DNA of 64,000 nucleotides from Plantactinospora sp040120695 (GCF_040120695.1 NZ_JBEEAC010000011.1:1-64000); one strand, 5' to 3'; positions 6,909 through 16,604 are shown, numbered from the stretch's first letter. The notes: generated by a model from the sequence alone, not told the origin. Numbers and translations: made by a program.

Positions 6909-8465
6909 TCAGCGATAACCGGCGCTCACCACGTTGGCCTGCACGGCGTTCTCGGTCGCGTCGGACGGATAGCCGGCGACCATGGCTCCCTCGTAGAAGG
7001 TGCCGGCGCTCAGGTTCGCACCGCCGTCGGGCTTGCAGCAGTCACCGCCACTGCCCAGGATGATCGCGCCCTGCTTCTTCATCGGGCTGTATCCCGGCGG
7101 AAGCGCGCCGTCCCACAGCGTGTAGAGGCTGCCGGACTGGGCGTTGCTGCCCTTGATGGCGAAGCGCGTCGTGCCGTTGTTCTTGAGGGTCGCGGTGACG
7201 AACTTGCTGGTGAAGGAGCGCTGGTTCGGGTTCCACGTCTGGCTGCCGCCGGGGAAGAGGCCCCACTCAAGGTCTGCCTGCACCCAGGGGCCGGTGCCGG
7301 AGCAGCCGCCGAACCAGCACTGTGTGCTGAAGTTGATGGCGTCCATCGCCCCGGCGGCGTCGGCCTTCCTGGTCGTCTCGCTGTTGCCGTAGTCGAAGCA
7401 GCAGCCGTTGTTGACGTGAGTGCCGCTGGTGACCATGTACATGCCCTCGGGAGCGGCACCGGTCGGTACTCCGGTGAGGTGCCCGTCCCGCCAGTAACTG
7501 TTACCAGGATTGATGTAGAGCGAGTACGCTTTCGCGCCTCCCACGGTCAGCGACTCCGACGTCGCGATCGCGGGCCTGCTCTGCGGGGAGCCCGGAACCA
7601 CGCTCGACCCCTGGTACCAGAGGTCGTTTCCACGCCCGGACTGGTCGAAGACGACGGTGATCACGCAGGTCGTGCCCGCGCAGAAGGAGTCCTGCGTCGC
7701 CGCGTTGGCGGTGCCGCCCGCGCTGGAAAGCCCGATGTCGCGGGTCGTGTTGTCCGAGGAGCGCCGGACCTGGTAAAGGTTGCCGGCGTACGCCGCGTAG
7801 AGTGCCCGCGTCGTGCTGTGCGCTGCTATGCAGGGAGTGCCGCCGGAGGCGTAGATGTCGCACGGGCGGGTACCGGTCGGCGGCTCGGTGGTCGGCGAGC
7901 TCCACTGCTGGTTCGCGCCACCGTGGCACGCCCACAGGTGGATCTTGGTGCCGTTCGCGGTGCCGTAGCCGCTGGCGTCGAGACACAGCCCGGAGTGCAT
8001 CCCGGTGATGGTGCCGTTCGTGTTGACGTTCCACTGCTGGTTGGTCTGGCCGTTGCAGTTCCAGATGATCACCGGTGTTCCGTTGGCGGTGCCCTGGCCG
8101 GAGGCGTCCAGGCACTTGTTGCCGTATACCGTGAGCTGCTTGCTCGAGGTCCAGGTCCAGGTCTGGCCGGCGCTTCCCTGGCAGTCCCACAGTTGTGTCT
8201 GGGTGCCGTCGACGGTGCTGGAGTTGGGTACATCGAGACAGCGACCGGACGGGGTGCCGACGATCGGGGCGCTCTGCCCCGGCTCGATGGCAGCCGACGA
8301 CGACGGTGCGGCGGCGGTGGCCTCGCCGGCGAGAGGCGGGGTACCGGGGGTGGCGCCGACGAGAACGCCAGTCAGGACGCCGGCCAGGAGGGTCAGTCGG
8401 ACGCGACGGCGTCTCGGAATGAGATCGCGGGCCTTTCCTGGCCCACTTCGGGACGGAGTTCGCAC
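6909..8465 (-). CDS. Secreted GH54-like alpha-L-arabinofuranosidase, N-terminal ricin lectin domain
   Basis: 518 residues from a GTG preceded by GGAG. A basic segment (RRRRVRLTLLAGVLTGVLVG) is the signal peptide. Residues ~60-195 form a ricin-type beta-trefoil (CBM13) with repeated GxCLDxxxxxTxxGTxxxxWxC units and QxW motifs. From ~residue 200 the GH54 arabinofuranosidase B catalytic domain begins (CDIYASGGTPCIAAHSTTRALY) and runs to the end, including CCFDYGN and the DLEWGLF segment likely to carry a catalytic Glu. Predicted to remove arabinofuranosyl side chains from arabinoxylan or arabinan outside the cell. A perfect GAATCGATTC site lies 69 bases upstream of the start, so LacI control is likely. 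A paralogue with the opposite domain order is at 16868. Confidence 0.9.
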   Translation of the reverse strand: MRTPSRSGPGKARDLIPRRRRVRLTLLAGVLTGVLVGATPGTPPLAGEATAAAPSSSAAIEPGQSAPIVGTPSGRCLDVPNSSTVDGTQTQLWDCQGSAGQTWTWTSSKQLTVYGNKCLDASGQGTANGTPVIIWNCNGQTNQQWNVNTNGTITGMHSGLCLDASGYGTANGTKIHLWACHGGANQQWSSPTTEPPTGTRPCDIYASGGTPCIAAHSTTRALYAAYAGNLYQVRRSSDNTTRDIGLSSAGGTANAATQDSFCAGTTCVITVVFDQSGRGNDLWYQGSSVVPGSPQSRPAIATSESLTVGGAKAYSLYINPGNSYWRDGHLTGVPTGAAPEGMYMVTSGTHVNNGCCFDYGNSETTRKADAAGAMDAINFSTQCWFGGCSGTGPWVQADLEWGLFPGGSQTWNPNQRSFTSKFVTATLKNNGTTRFAIKGSNAQSGSLYTLWDGALPPGYSPMKKQGAIILGSGGDCCKPDGGANLSAGTFYEGAMVAGYPSDATENAVQANVVSAGYR

Positions 8466-8533
8466 GAGGTAGCTCCTCGGACTCGTGGAAGCGCGGGGCT
8501 TGTCGACGCGCCGTGGGCGATGGTGGCGAAGGC

Positions 8534-8543
8534 GAATCGATTC
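8534..8543. promoter_or_regulatory. Putative LacI operator GAATCGATTC
   Basis: A perfect 10-bp palindrome upstream of the GH54 gene (start 8465), identical to the site beside lacI at 16605. The shared core and placement before catabolic genes suggest it is bound by the LacI protein encoded at 15556-16593. Confidence 0.6.
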
Positions 8544-8643
8544 ACGGCGGTCGTGTGATCGCAACTGGTATCAATAGATCGTCGGTGGGAGATCGGCCCT
8601 GGCCGTCGGGGCAGACGGGCCGGCGCCTCGACTCTCGGGACGC

Positions 8644-10476
8644 CTACCGCCCCAGGATTCGCCACGTCTGGTTCAACGGGCTGCCCTGGCCGGCCGGGTT
8701 GCAGGTCCACTGGTGGATCGGCGCCCGTGCCGCCGTGGAGACCCTGCTGACATCGACGCACTTGCCGCTGTGTCGGGCGACGAGTTGATAGTCGTGCGAG
8801 TCGTTGCCCGGGTAGGTCACTCTGCGGAGCGTGAACTGCTGGTTGAGGCCGTTCAGGCAGGTCCACTGGTGCACGGCCGCGCCGTCCGCGGTCGACACGC
8901 CGCTGACGTCGAGGCACTTGCCGCTCTGCTGGTTGACCACCGTGTAGGTGCCGGTCACGCCGGCGACCGGGCGGAAGTTCCAGAGCTGCTGCGCACCACC
9001 GTCGCAGTAGTTCTGCTGTTGGACGTTGCCGTCGGCAGTGCTCAGGCCGGCGTTGTCCAGGCACTGCCGGGAGTGCTGGGCCACCGCCACCGACTGGAAG
9101 CCACCGTCCGAGGGTGGCAGCAGGGTGACGGTGTAGGTGTCGGTCTGGTTGGTGTACGGCAGGGTCACGGTGGCGTTGTTGTTGGAGACGCCGACCACGG
9201 TGTTCGAGATCGTGATCGGCCCCTGCACCGCGCCGCCGCCGTTGTGTGGGATGCGTTGGGTGAGGACCCGCACCTGGCTGTTCTGCACGATGCCGTTGGT
9301 CGTGTCCAGGCGCTGCAGGTTGACGGTCAGGTTCCCGGTGGTACGACCGCCACCGACCAGGACCTTCGCCACGCCGGTCGCCTTTGTGGCGTGCGCGTCG
9401 TAGGACGGGCTGGCGGTCACCGCGACGACCTCCCCGGTCTGGGAGGCGTAGTAGTGGTAGGCCCACCACTCGCCCTTGGGCTGGTGCTGGCCGGCCGAGT
9501 TGCGGACCAGCAGGTTGCCGAGGTCGTTGTGCAGGTTGCCGCCGCCGGCCCAGTTCGCCCTGAGGCCGTCCGCGCGGGCCCGTTCCAGACGCGCGATGTA
9601 CCAGGCACCGTCGGCCGGGTTCTGCTCGTCGGGCGCACCGTACTCGTTGATCTGGTACGGGCGCGGGTGGGCTATACCCCGCGGGTCGAGGGTGGCGTTG
9701 GCGGCGGCGACGTTGGCGACCGGATCGCCCGGCAGCGAGTGCCAGCTGAAGATGTCCGGCACCGTGTTGGTCGAGCGGACGAAGTCCAGGTACTGGTTCC
9801 AGAAGGTGTGCGTGGTCGACGGTACGCAGGCGCAGCTCGGCCCGACGATGAGCTGGTGGGGGAACTCCGCCCTGATGCGCTGGTGGGTGCGGCGCCACAG
9901 TTCGAAGTACTGCGAGATCGGACGGTTCCAGAACAGGGTGATGTTGGGCTCGTTCCAGATGTCCCACTGCACGGACAGCCCGGACGCCCGGACGTCGTTG
10001 ACGAGGCGGGTCAGGAAGTTGTCATAGTCGGTCCAGTCGCCGTTGTCGCCGGGGAAGCGGGAGATCCCCGCGCCGTCCGCACCCCACAGGTCATGCGGCA
10101 GGATGATGAACTCTCCGCCGAGGGCGATGGTCCGACGCGCCTGGGCGAGGGTGGAGTTCCAGCGACGGTCGTAGGTTCCGCCGACCCAGCCACTCCCGGG
10201 CAGCTGCGCGCCGCCGGCCCGCATGTACTGGAACTTGACGTCTCGGTAGAAGTGGTCGGCCGGACCGCTGGCGTTCTCGGTCATGCCGTAGATCCAGCCG
10301 GACGCGCGGTAGGTCGGCGTACCGCTGGTCGTGGAGAAGTTGACACTGATCGACTCGTCGGCCGCGTGGGCCGGAGACGCGGCGACGGTTGGGGCGGCGG
10401 CGGCGAGTAGGCCGACCACGACACGGGCGACAGACGCCTGGGCTCGTCCTGACCTGCCGCGAGACGGGGTTTTCAC
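8644..10476 (-). CDS. Secreted GH39-like glycoside hydrolase with ricin-type lectin domain
   Basis: 610 residues from a GTG with GGAG six bases upstream. Signal peptide: KTPSRGRSGRAQ followed by a hydrophobic stretch to SPAHAADE. A clan GH-A TIM barrel follows, with WDIWNEPN (acid/base Glu near residue 174) and QINEYG (nucleophile Glu near residue 277), which fits GH39 and related xylosidase/glycosidase families. A beta-sandwich segment follows, then a ricin beta-trefoil from ~460 to the end with repeats such as GKCLDVSGVSTADGAAVHQW. Expected to act outside the cell on plant polysaccharide; the exact linkage cannot be read from sequence. Divergent from the ABC importer at 10779, sharing a promoter region with three LacI-type sites. 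Confidence 0.85.
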   Translation of the reverse strand: MKTPSRGRSGRAQASVARVVVGLLAAAAPTVAASPAHAADESISVNFSTTSGTPTYRASGWIYGMTENASGPADHFYRDVKFQYMRAGGAQLPGSGWVGGTYDRRWNSTLAQARRTIALGGEFIILPHDLWGADGAGISRFPGDNGDWTDYDNFLTRLVNDVRASGLSVQWDIWNEPNITLFWNRPISQYFELWRRTHQRIRAEFPHQLIVGPSCACVPSTTHTFWNQYLDFVRSTNTVPDIFSWHSLPGDPVANVAAANATLDPRGIAHPRPYQINEYGAPDEQNPADGAWYIARLERARADGLRANWAGGGNLHNDLGNLLVRNSAGQHQPKGEWWAYHYYASQTGEVVAVTASPSYDAHATKATGVAKVLVGGGRTTGNLTVNLQRLDTTNGIVQNSQVRVLTQRIPHNGGGAVQGPITISNTVVGVSNNNATVTLPYTNQTDTYTVTLLPPSDGGFQSVAVAQHSRQCLDNAGLSTADGNVQQQNYCDGGAQQLWNFRPVAGVTGTYTVVNQQSGKCLDVSGVSTADGAAVHQWTCLNGLNQQFTLRRVTYPGNDSHDYQLVARHSGKCVDVSRVSTAARAPIHQWTCNPAGQGSPLNQTWRILGR

Positions 10477-10525
10477 GGGCGGCTCCTTGGTGGGGCGTGA
10501 GGGACGCGCTCCGGAGGGCTGCACT

Positions 10526-10541
10526 TGCGAATCGGTTCGCA
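10526..10541. promoter_or_regulatory. Putative LacI operator TGCGAATCGGTTCGCA
   Basis: Inverted arms TGCGAA and TTCGCA with a 4-base centre, 50 bases upstream of the GH39-like gene start on the minus strand. It is a variant of the GAATCGATTC site. Confidence 0.55.
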
Positions 10542-10673
10542 CGGATCGTAGGACCAGAAACTGAACCATGTCAATGAAGAGGCGACCGGACGAAGAACTT
10601 GGTTGCCAGCAAAATTCTCGTCGCCGGCCGCCCATCTCTTGACCGCTGGGCATGGCCAGACCTATCTTCGGGC

Positions 10674-10696
10674 GAACCGATTCCTCGAACCGATTC
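10674..10696. promoter_or_regulatory. Two adjacent putative LacI half-operators GAACCGATTC
   Basis: GAACCGATTC occurs at 10674-10683 and again at 10687-10696, 13 bases apart start to start, about 80-105 bases before the ABC substrate-binding gene. Both differ by one base from the perfect site at the lacI gene. This fits repression of the importer operon. Confidence 0.55.
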
Positions 10697-10778
10697 GTCA
10701 AGTGGGCGGGCTGTGGTCCGGCCCGCGACGGTCAATCCGCGGATCCCACCTGACGATCGACTTGGAGTGAGGACACAG

Positions 10779-12017
10779 ATGACAGGATTCAGTCGTCGGC
10801 GGCGCCTGGCCGCCGTCGCCGTGATAGCGCTCGCCGCAGCGGCAAGCGGCGCCTGCTCGTCGCCCGCCGACGGCCCCACCGACGGTGGCGCCCACCTCGT
10901 CTGGGATCCGTATCCGCAGTTCGCCGACGACTCTGAATGGGTCGCGCTGCTCAAGAAGTGCGGCACCTCCGCGGGGGTGACGGTCGAGCGGACCGGCCAC
11001 GACACCACCGACCTCACCAACAAGGCGCTGCTCGCCGCCCAGCAGGGCAATTCCCCGGACGTGCTGATCGTGGACAACCCGGTCATCTCCACACTGGCCG
11101 AGGCCGGCGCGCTCACCACCACCGACGACAACAAGCTGGACGTCTCGGCCATGGAGCCGAACCTGCTCGGCGCCGGCCAGAGCGACGGCAAGACGTACGG
11201 CGTGCCGATCGGGGCGAACACCCTCGCCCTCTACTACAACAAGGATCTGCTCACCGCCGCCGGCGTCGATCCGGCCACGGTCAAGGACTGGACGTCACTG
11301 ACCGAAGCGCTGACCAAGGTCAAGGCCGAGGGGAAAAAGGGCATCACCTTCGCCGCGATCGGCACCGAGGAGGGCAGCTTCCAGTTCCTGCCCTGGTTCT
11401 GGGGATCGGGAGCCCAACTGACCAGTTTGGACTCGCCGCAGGCGGTGTCCGCGCTGACGCTCTGGACGGAGTGGCTCAAGCAGGGCCACGCCCCGAACTC
11501 CGTCATCAACAACACTCAGACCACGAGCTGGCAGGAGTTCGCCACCGGTGACTACGCGTTCGCCGAGAACGGCACCTGGCAGCTGGCTAACGCGGAGAAA
11601 CTCGACTTCTCGTACGGCATCATCGCGATCCCGGCCAGCGCGGGCGGCCCGGCGCCGGCGCCCACCGGCGGTGAGTTCGTCTCCATCCCGGTACAGAAGA
11701 ACACCGGCCGGTACGAGACCTCGCGGAAACTCGTCGTCTGCCTGACCAGCGCCGACAACCTCCTCACCACCGACACCACGCTCTCCTACGTCGCACCCGT
11801 CGCCGCCGTCCAGGAGCGACAGGCGGCTGCGGACCCCAAGCTCAAGGTTTGGGTGGAGGCGGTCCGGGCGGCCAAGGGCCGCACCGGGGACAACCTCGGC
11901 ACGAAGTACCCCAGGATTTCCGAATCCCTGTGGACCGCGGTGCAGGCGGCCCTCAGCGGCGGGAAGTCGCCGCGCGAGGCGCTGACCGCCGCGCAGGCCG
12001 CGGCCACGACCAGGTAA
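10779..12017 (+). CDS. Sugar ABC transporter substrate-binding lipoprotein
   Basis: 412 residues. GGAGTGAGGA precedes the ATG. The N-terminus RRRRLAAVAVIALAAAASGACSS is a lipoprotein signal with lipobox SGAC, so the mature protein is anchored at the outer face of the membrane by a lipidated Cys. The body matches family 1 extracellular solute-binding proteins for oligosaccharides (GNSPDVLIVDNP; YGVPIGANTLALYYNKDLL; WTEWLKQGHAP; FAENGTWQLA). It should deliver arabinose- or xylose-containing sugars, judged from the neighbouring hydrolases, to the permeases encoded next. No ATPase gene is present, so a shared MsiK-type ATPase elsewhere is likely, as usual in actinobacteria. Operators at 10674-10696 suggest LacI control. 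Confidence 0.92.
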   Translation: MTGFSRRRRLAAVAVIALAAAASGACSSPADGPTDGGAHLVWDPYPQFADDSEWVALLKKCGTSAGVTVERTGHDTTDLTNKALLAAQQGNSPDVLIVDNPVISTLAEAGALTTTDDNKLDVSAMEPNLLGAGQSDGKTYGVPIGANTLALYYNKDLLTAAGVDPATVKDWTSLTEALTKVKAEGKKGITFAAIGTEEGSFQFLPWFWGSGAQLTSLDSPQAVSALTLWTEWLKQGHAPNSVINNTQTTSWQEFATGDYAFAENGTWQLANAEKLDFSYGIIAIPASAGGPAPAPTGGEFVSIPVQKNTGRYETSRKLVVCLTSADNLLTTDTTLSYVAPVAAVQERQAAADPKLKVWVEAVRAAKGRTGDNLGTKYPRISESLWTAVQAALSGGKSPREALTAAQAAATTR

Positions 12018-12031
12018 GCGCGCCGAACCGA

Positions 12032-13003
12032 ATGCTCCCCACGACACACAGCTCCACCGCCGCACGAGACCAGGGTGGGGCGGCGACGACCGCCCCACCC
12101 GGACCTTCCCGGTCCCGCGTCCGCCGGCCCAACCGAGGGCTGGCGTGGGGCTTCCTGGCACCCGTGACCGTCTACCTGACGGCGTTCTACGCCTACCCGC
12201 TATACCGCAACCTCGAGTTGAGCCTGCGCGAGTACACCGTCCGCTCCTTCGTGCAGGGCGGCGCGCCCTTCGCCGGCCTCGACAACTACCGGACGGTCCT
12301 GACCGACCCGGCCTTCGGGCCGACGTTGGCGCACACCCTGGTCTTCACCACCGTGTCGCTCGCCTTCCAGTTCACCGTCGGGATGGCCCTGGCGCTCTTC
12401 TTCTACCAGCACTTCCCGCTGTCGCGCACGCTGCGGGCGTTGATGCTCGTTCCGTGGCTGCTGCCACTGATCGTCTCGGCGTCGACCTGGTCGTGGCTGC
12501 TCAACAGCGACTCAGGGCTGGTCAACGCGGCGCTCGCCGTCGTCGGCATCGACCCGGTCAACTGGCTCACCTCGCCGGACTGGTCGCTCACCTCGGTGAT
12601 CATGGCCAACGTCTGGATTGGCATTCCATTCAACCTGGTGGTGCTCTACAGCGGCCTACAGGCGATCCCGGCCGAGATGTACGAGGCGTCCGCACTCGAC
12701 GGCGCGACGGGATGGCAACGGTTCTGGTCGATCACCTTTCCGTTGCTGCGCCCCGTCTCCGCGATCACGCTGCTGCTGGGGTTGATCTACACGCTGAAGG
12801 TCTTCGACATCATCTGGATCATGACCAGGGGTGGCCCGACCGGCTCCTCGGCCACCCTCGCCACCTGGTCGTACCGACTCGGCTTCGGCAATCTGCTGCC
12901 CGAGTTCGGACCGGGTGCGGCCGTCGGCAACCTCCTCATCGTGATGGCCCTGATCGCCGGGCTCGGCTACCTCCGGATCGAGCGGCGGCAGCACCTACGA
13001 TGA
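12032..13003 (+). CDS. Sugar ABC transporter permease (MalF/UgpA type)
   Basis: 323 residues with six predicted membrane segments, the first at LAWGFLAPVTVYLTAFYAYPL. The cytoplasmic EAA loop is seen as EMYEASALDGATGWQRFWSITFPLLRP near residues 210-236 and contacts the shared ATPase. It begins 15 bases after the substrate-binding gene and its stop overlaps the next ATG (ATGA at 13000), so transcription and translation are coupled. It forms the channel heterodimer with the next gene product. Confidence 0.92.
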   Translation: MLPTTHSSTAARDQGGAATTAPPGPSRSRVRRPNRGLAWGFLAPVTVYLTAFYAYPLYRNLELSLREYTVRSFVQGGAPFAGLDNYRTVLTDPAFGPTLAHTLVFTTVSLAFQFTVGMALALFFYQHFPLSRTLRALMLVPWLLPLIVSASTWSWLLNSDSGLVNAALAVVGIDPVNWLTSPDWSLTSVIMANVWIGIPFNLVVLYSGLQAIPAEMYEASALDGATGWQRFWSITFPLLRPVSAITLLLGLIYTLKVFDIIWIMTRGGPTGSSATLATWSYRLGFGNLLPEFGPGAAVGNLLIVMALIAGLGYLRIERRQHLR

Positions 13004-13824
13004 CCACCTCAACACCTCGGACCTGGTGGAAGACCGGCGTCGGCCTGGTGCTTACCGGGCTGATGCTCTTCCCGGTCTACTGGATGATCAACGTGTCGTT
13101 CACCCGGGACCAGGACATGCGGGCCAGCCCTCCACACCTGATCCCGACCAACGGCACGTTGGACGGCTACCGGGCGGTGCTCGATCAACAACTGCCCTAT
13201 CTCGGCACCAGCCTCCTGGTCGGCCTCGGCACGGTGGCGCTGACCGTGGCGCTGGCCGCCCCCGCCGGATACGCGCTGGCAAAGCTCCGGCCGCCCGGCG
13301 GCCCGGCGCTGAGCTTCGTACTGCTGATCGCGCAGATGATCCCGGGAGTCATCATGGCGATGGGCTTCTACGCCATCTATCTCAATCTCGGCGTCCTGAA
13401 CACGCTGCCCGGCCTGATACTGGCGGATTCGACCCTGGCAGTGCCGTTCGGCGTGTTGATCTTCACGGCCTTCATGTCCGGAATCCCCGACGAGTTGCTC
13501 CAGGCCGCCCTGGTCGACGGCGCTGGTCGGCTGCGCACTTTCTGGTCGGTCGTGCTGCCGGTCAGCCGCAACTCGATCATTTCGGTGTCACTCTTCGCGT
13601 TCCTGTGGTCCTGGTCGGACTTCATCTTCGCCTCGACCCTCGTCAGCGGTGGCGACCACCAGCCGATAACCCTCGGCATCTACCACTACATCGGCAACAA
13701 CAACCAGCAGTGGAACGCCATCATGGCCACCGCCGTCGTCGCCTCCATCCCCGCCGCAGTGCTGCTGGTCCTGGCCCAGCGTTACGTCTCGACGGGCGTG
13801 ACCGCCGGCGCCGTCAAGGACTGA
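13000..13824 (+). CDS. Sugar ABC transporter permease (MalG/UgpE type)
   Basis: 274 residues, six membrane segments, first at GVGLVLTGLMLFPVYWMINVSF. The EAA motif reads ELLQAALVDGAGRLRTFWSVVLPVSRN. The start overlaps the previous stop. The C-terminal YVSTGVTAGAVKD resembles the usual 'xGLTxGAVKG' end of MalG-type permeases. Partner of the 12032 permease in a carbohydrate importer. Confidence 0.92.
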   Translation: MTTSTPRTWWKTGVGLVLTGLMLFPVYWMINVSFTRDQDMRASPPHLIPTNGTLDGYRAVLDQQLPYLGTSLLVGLGTVALTVALAAPAGYALAKLRPPGGPALSFVLLIAQMIPGVIMAMGFYAIYLNLGVLNTLPGLILADSTLAVPFGVLIFTAFMSGIPDELLQAALVDGAGRLRTFWSVVLPVSRNSIISVSLFAFLWSWSDFIFASTLVSGGDHQPITLGIYHYIGNNNQQWNAIMATAVVASIPAAVLLVLAQRYVSTGVTAGAVKD

Positions 13825-13856
13825 CCACCCGCACCACAGAAAGGCACCCGCCACCC

Positions 13857-15569
13857 ATGACCGTCGCCCCGTCCGGTCCCGAGTTCCCCATCCAGGACAT
13901 CCCCTTCAGCTACCGCGGATCCTGGTTCAACATCTCCCCGGTGGTAGCCGAGAAGACGTACGCCGACGACCTGCACCTGGTCTCCCACCAGACCGGGATG
14001 CACCCCGTACTGCGCCTCACACCCGCGGTCGCCGGCACCACGGTCGTCGCCACGCCCGCGCTGCTGACCTGGCGCAACGGAGTAGACCGGATCGAAGCCG
14101 TCTACGACGGGACGGACACCCTGCGGATCCGGGGCCGACGGCTCGGCCTGCGGGTAGCCGCGGTCGCGAGCACCCTCACCCCGTTCAGCGGCACCTACCT
14201 GTACCTCGACCCGGTCGACGGGTCACACGTGTTCACCTCGTACGAGACCGGTCGCCGCTACCGCATCACGGTGCTCACCGGTCCTCTCCAGCGGACCGAC
14301 GGCGTGGAGGCCCTGGGCACCGTTGACCGGGCCGTGGAACTCGGCGGCGACCAGCCATGGGAAATCGCGATCGAAGAGTTCACCACCGCGCGCCGCCCGT
14401 ACGCCGGCTCCGTCACCTTCGACCAGCTGTGCCGCCACCGGAGCGCGGAGTTCACCGCGTTCGTCGACGCGATCGCACCATGGCGCGGCGCGGACACCCC
14501 GGCCGCCGAGCTGGCCGCGTACGTACTGTGGTCTGCCACCGTCGCTCCGGCGGGCTTCGTCACCCGCCCGGCCGTGCTGATGTCCAAGCACTGGATGGAC
14601 AAGGTGTGGAGCTGGGACCACTGCTTCAACGCGATCGCCCTGGCCGCCGGCGAACCGGAGCTGGCCTGGCACCAGTTCCAGCTGCCCTTCGACCACCAGG
14701 ACGAGGCCGGCGCCCTACCCGACTCGATCACTCACTCCGAGGTCCTACACAACTACGTCAAGCCCCCCATCCACGGCTGGGCCCTACGACACCTGCGCCA
14801 ACGCCTTCCCCAGACACCAGACCGGGCGGCGCTGGCGCAGACGTACGACCGGCTTGCCCGCTGGACCCGGTTCTGGCTCGACGCGCGCCGAAGCCCCGGC
14901 CACAACCTGCCCCACTACCAGCACGGCAACGACAGCGGCTGGGACAACGCGACCACCTTCGACGTCGACCGGGTCCTCCAGACGGCCGACCTCGCCGCGT
15001 TCCTGGTCTCGCAGCTTCGCTGCCTCGCGGACCTCGCCACCGAGCTGGGTGAGCCCGCCGACCAGTGGTCTCGGGAGGCCGACCGGATCAATGGCGCCAT
15101 GCTGCGGGACCTGTGGGACGGCGAACGCTTCACCGCCCGCAACCCCCACACCGGGCGGCGGAGGGTCAGCCGCAGCCTGCTCGATCTGATGCCGGTCGCA
15201 CTCGGGGCCGACCTGCCCGCCCCGGTCGCCGCCGCACTGGCTCGGGGCGTCGAAACCCACCTGACCACGCATGGACTGGCCACCGAGCCGACGGACTCGG
15301 CCCACTACGTTGCCGACGGCTACTGGCGTGGTCCGATCTGGGCGCCCTCCACCGTCCTGGTCGAGGACGGCCTGCGGCGGGCCGGCCAGAGCCGGATGGC
15401 CGACAACATCAGTCGACGGTTCCTCGCGCTGTGTGAGAAGTCCGGGTTCGCGGAGAACTTCGACGCCGAAACCGGTGCCGGGCTCAGGGATCGCGCGTAC
15501 ACCTGGACCGCCAGCAGCTACCTCATCCTCGCGGCCGCGCAGGAGGAACGGCGAGTCACGGGTGGGTAG
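13857..15569 (+). CDS. Cytoplasmic GH63-like (MGH1-type) glycoside hydrolase
   Basis: 570 residues with no signal peptide, so it should act on imported oligosaccharide. An N-terminal beta-sandwich (~1-190) is followed by an (alpha/alpha)6 barrel with SKHWMDKVWSWDHCFNAIALA (~245-265), HGNDSGWDNATTFD (~358-371) and YWRGPIWAPSTVLVEDGL (~488-505), motifs typical of GH63/GH37-like trehalase-fold enzymes annotated as MGH1-like or amylo-alpha-1,6-glucosidase-like. Last gene of the importer operon, 32 bases after the permease. The substrate is inferred from context only. Its 3' end overlaps the convergent lacI gene by 14 bases. Confidence 0.8.
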   Translation: MTVAPSGPEFPIQDIPFSYRGSWFNISPVVAEKTYADDLHLVSHQTGMHPVLRLTPAVAGTTVVATPALLTWRNGVDRIEAVYDGTDTLRIRGRRLGLRVAAVASTLTPFSGTYLYLDPVDGSHVFTSYETGRRYRITVLTGPLQRTDGVEALGTVDRAVELGGDQPWEIAIEEFTTARRPYAGSVTFDQLCRHRSAEFTAFVDAIAPWRGADTPAAELAAYVLWSATVAPAGFVTRPAVLMSKHWMDKVWSWDHCFNAIALAAGEPELAWHQFQLPFDHQDEAGALPDSITHSEVLHNYVKPPIHGWALRHLRQRLPQTPDRAALAQTYDRLARWTRFWLDARRSPGHNLPHYQHGNDSGWDNATTFDVDRVLQTADLAAFLVSQLRCLADLATELGEPADQWSREADRINGAMLRDLWDGERFTARNPHTGRRRVSRSLLDLMPVALGADLPAPVAAALARGVETHLTTHGLATEPTDSAHYVADGYWRGPIWAPSTVLVEDGLRRAGQSRMADNISRRFLALCEKSGFAENFDAETGAGLRDRAYTWTASSYLILAAAQEERRVTGG

Positions 15570-16593
15570 CCGGATCGACTCGGCGGACCCGGACCGGACC
15601 GGTGCTGGAGCGCAACGAGATGGGCGGGCTGTACAGGCGGTGGCGGGGCACGGCGCCGGGCGCGGCGATGATCCCCAGCAGCAGCGACACCGCCTCGGCA
15701 CCCATCTCGACCATCGGGACATCCGCGGCGGTCAACGGCGGGCGGAAATCCTCCGCCCAGTGCTGGGCGGCGACCCCGGTGACGGAGAAGTCACCCGGCA
15801 CGGACAGTCCGGCGCCGGTCAGTGCACGCTGCATCCCGGGCAGCGCGGCCTCGTTGATTGTCGCCACCGCCGTGACGTCCGGATGCATCGCGAGCAACTG
15901 TTCCACGCACGCCTCGCCGGAGGCCGTGTCGTCACCGCAGCAGACCTCCACACCGGTCAGCCCTCGCTCCGCCGCAGCCGCCCGGAAACCAGCAAGCGCT
16001 CGATGGCTGGGGCCGTAACCCGCGGCCACCAACTCGGCGGAGCGGTTCACGAGTGCCACATGCCGGTGCCCCAAATCGGCCAGGTGGTGCACGCACCGGG
16101 CGATCAGCCCAGCGTAGTCGATGTCGATCCAGCTCATGCCGTGCGGCTCGGCGGTCCGCCCGATCGTGACGAACGGCAGACCGGCCCTGGACAACCGAGT
16201 CACCCGGTCGTCCTCCAGTCGGATCTCCATCAGGACCACACCGTCCACCCGGCGCCCGGTGACGATCCGCTCGAACGACCGGTCATGGTCGCCACCGGAC
16301 GGCGACAGCAGCACATCGAGGTCATGCCGAGCAGCCGCCTCGACGACGCTGGCGACGAAGCCCAACTGCATGTCAGTCAACCGTTGGCTCGCCGGAGGAA
16401 TCACCAACCCGAGGGTGCGGGTACGGCCCTCCTTCAACGCGCGGGCGCTGGCGTTCGGCCGGTAGTCCAGCTCATCGATGACCGCCTGGATCCGCTGCCG
16501 GGTCGCCTCCGACACGGCCCGCTTCCCGCTCAGCACGTAGGACACGGTGCTGCGGGACACGCCCGCCCGGCGGGCGATCTCCCCGATGTTCAT
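15556..16593 (-). CDS. LacI family transcriptional repressor
   Basis: 345 residues from the ATG at 16593. The N-terminal HTH is classic LacI (NIGEIARRAGVSRSTVSYVLSGKRAVSEATRQRI, residues 2-35) with the hinge ALKEGRTRTLGLVIPP, then a periplasmic-binding-protein-like sensor domain (GGDHDRSFERIVTGRRVDGVVLME; HHLADLGHRHVALVN). It probably binds a sugar from the surrounding pathway and represses the importer and hydrolase genes. A perfect GAATCGATTC palindrome sits 12 bases upstream of its start, suggesting autoregulation, and related sites lie before both neighbouring promoters. Convergent with the GH63-like gene. Confidence 0.93.
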   Translation of the reverse strand: MNIGEIARRAGVSRSTVSYVLSGKRAVSEATRQRIQAVIDELDYRPNASARALKEGRTRTLGLVIPPASQRLTDMQLGFVASVVEAAARHDLDVLLSPSGGDHDRSFERIVTGRRVDGVVLMEIRLEDDRVTRLSRAGLPFVTIGRTAEPHGMSWIDIDYAGLIARCVHHLADLGHRHVALVNRSAELVAAGYGPSHRALAGFRAAAAERGLTGVEVCCGDDTASGEACVEQLLAMHPDVTAVATINEAALPGMQRALTGAGLSVPGDFSVTGVAAQHWAEDFRPPLTAADVPMVEMGAEAVSLLLGIIAAPGAVPRHRLYSPPISLRSSTGPVRVRRVDPATHP

Positions 16594-16604
16594 ACACCGC
16601 CCTC

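Noticed and set aside
6813..8558. Long plus-strand open frame opposite the GH54 gene
   Set aside because: It is the high-GC antisense shadow of a clear secreted GH54-lectin gene with a ribosome-binding site and signal peptide.
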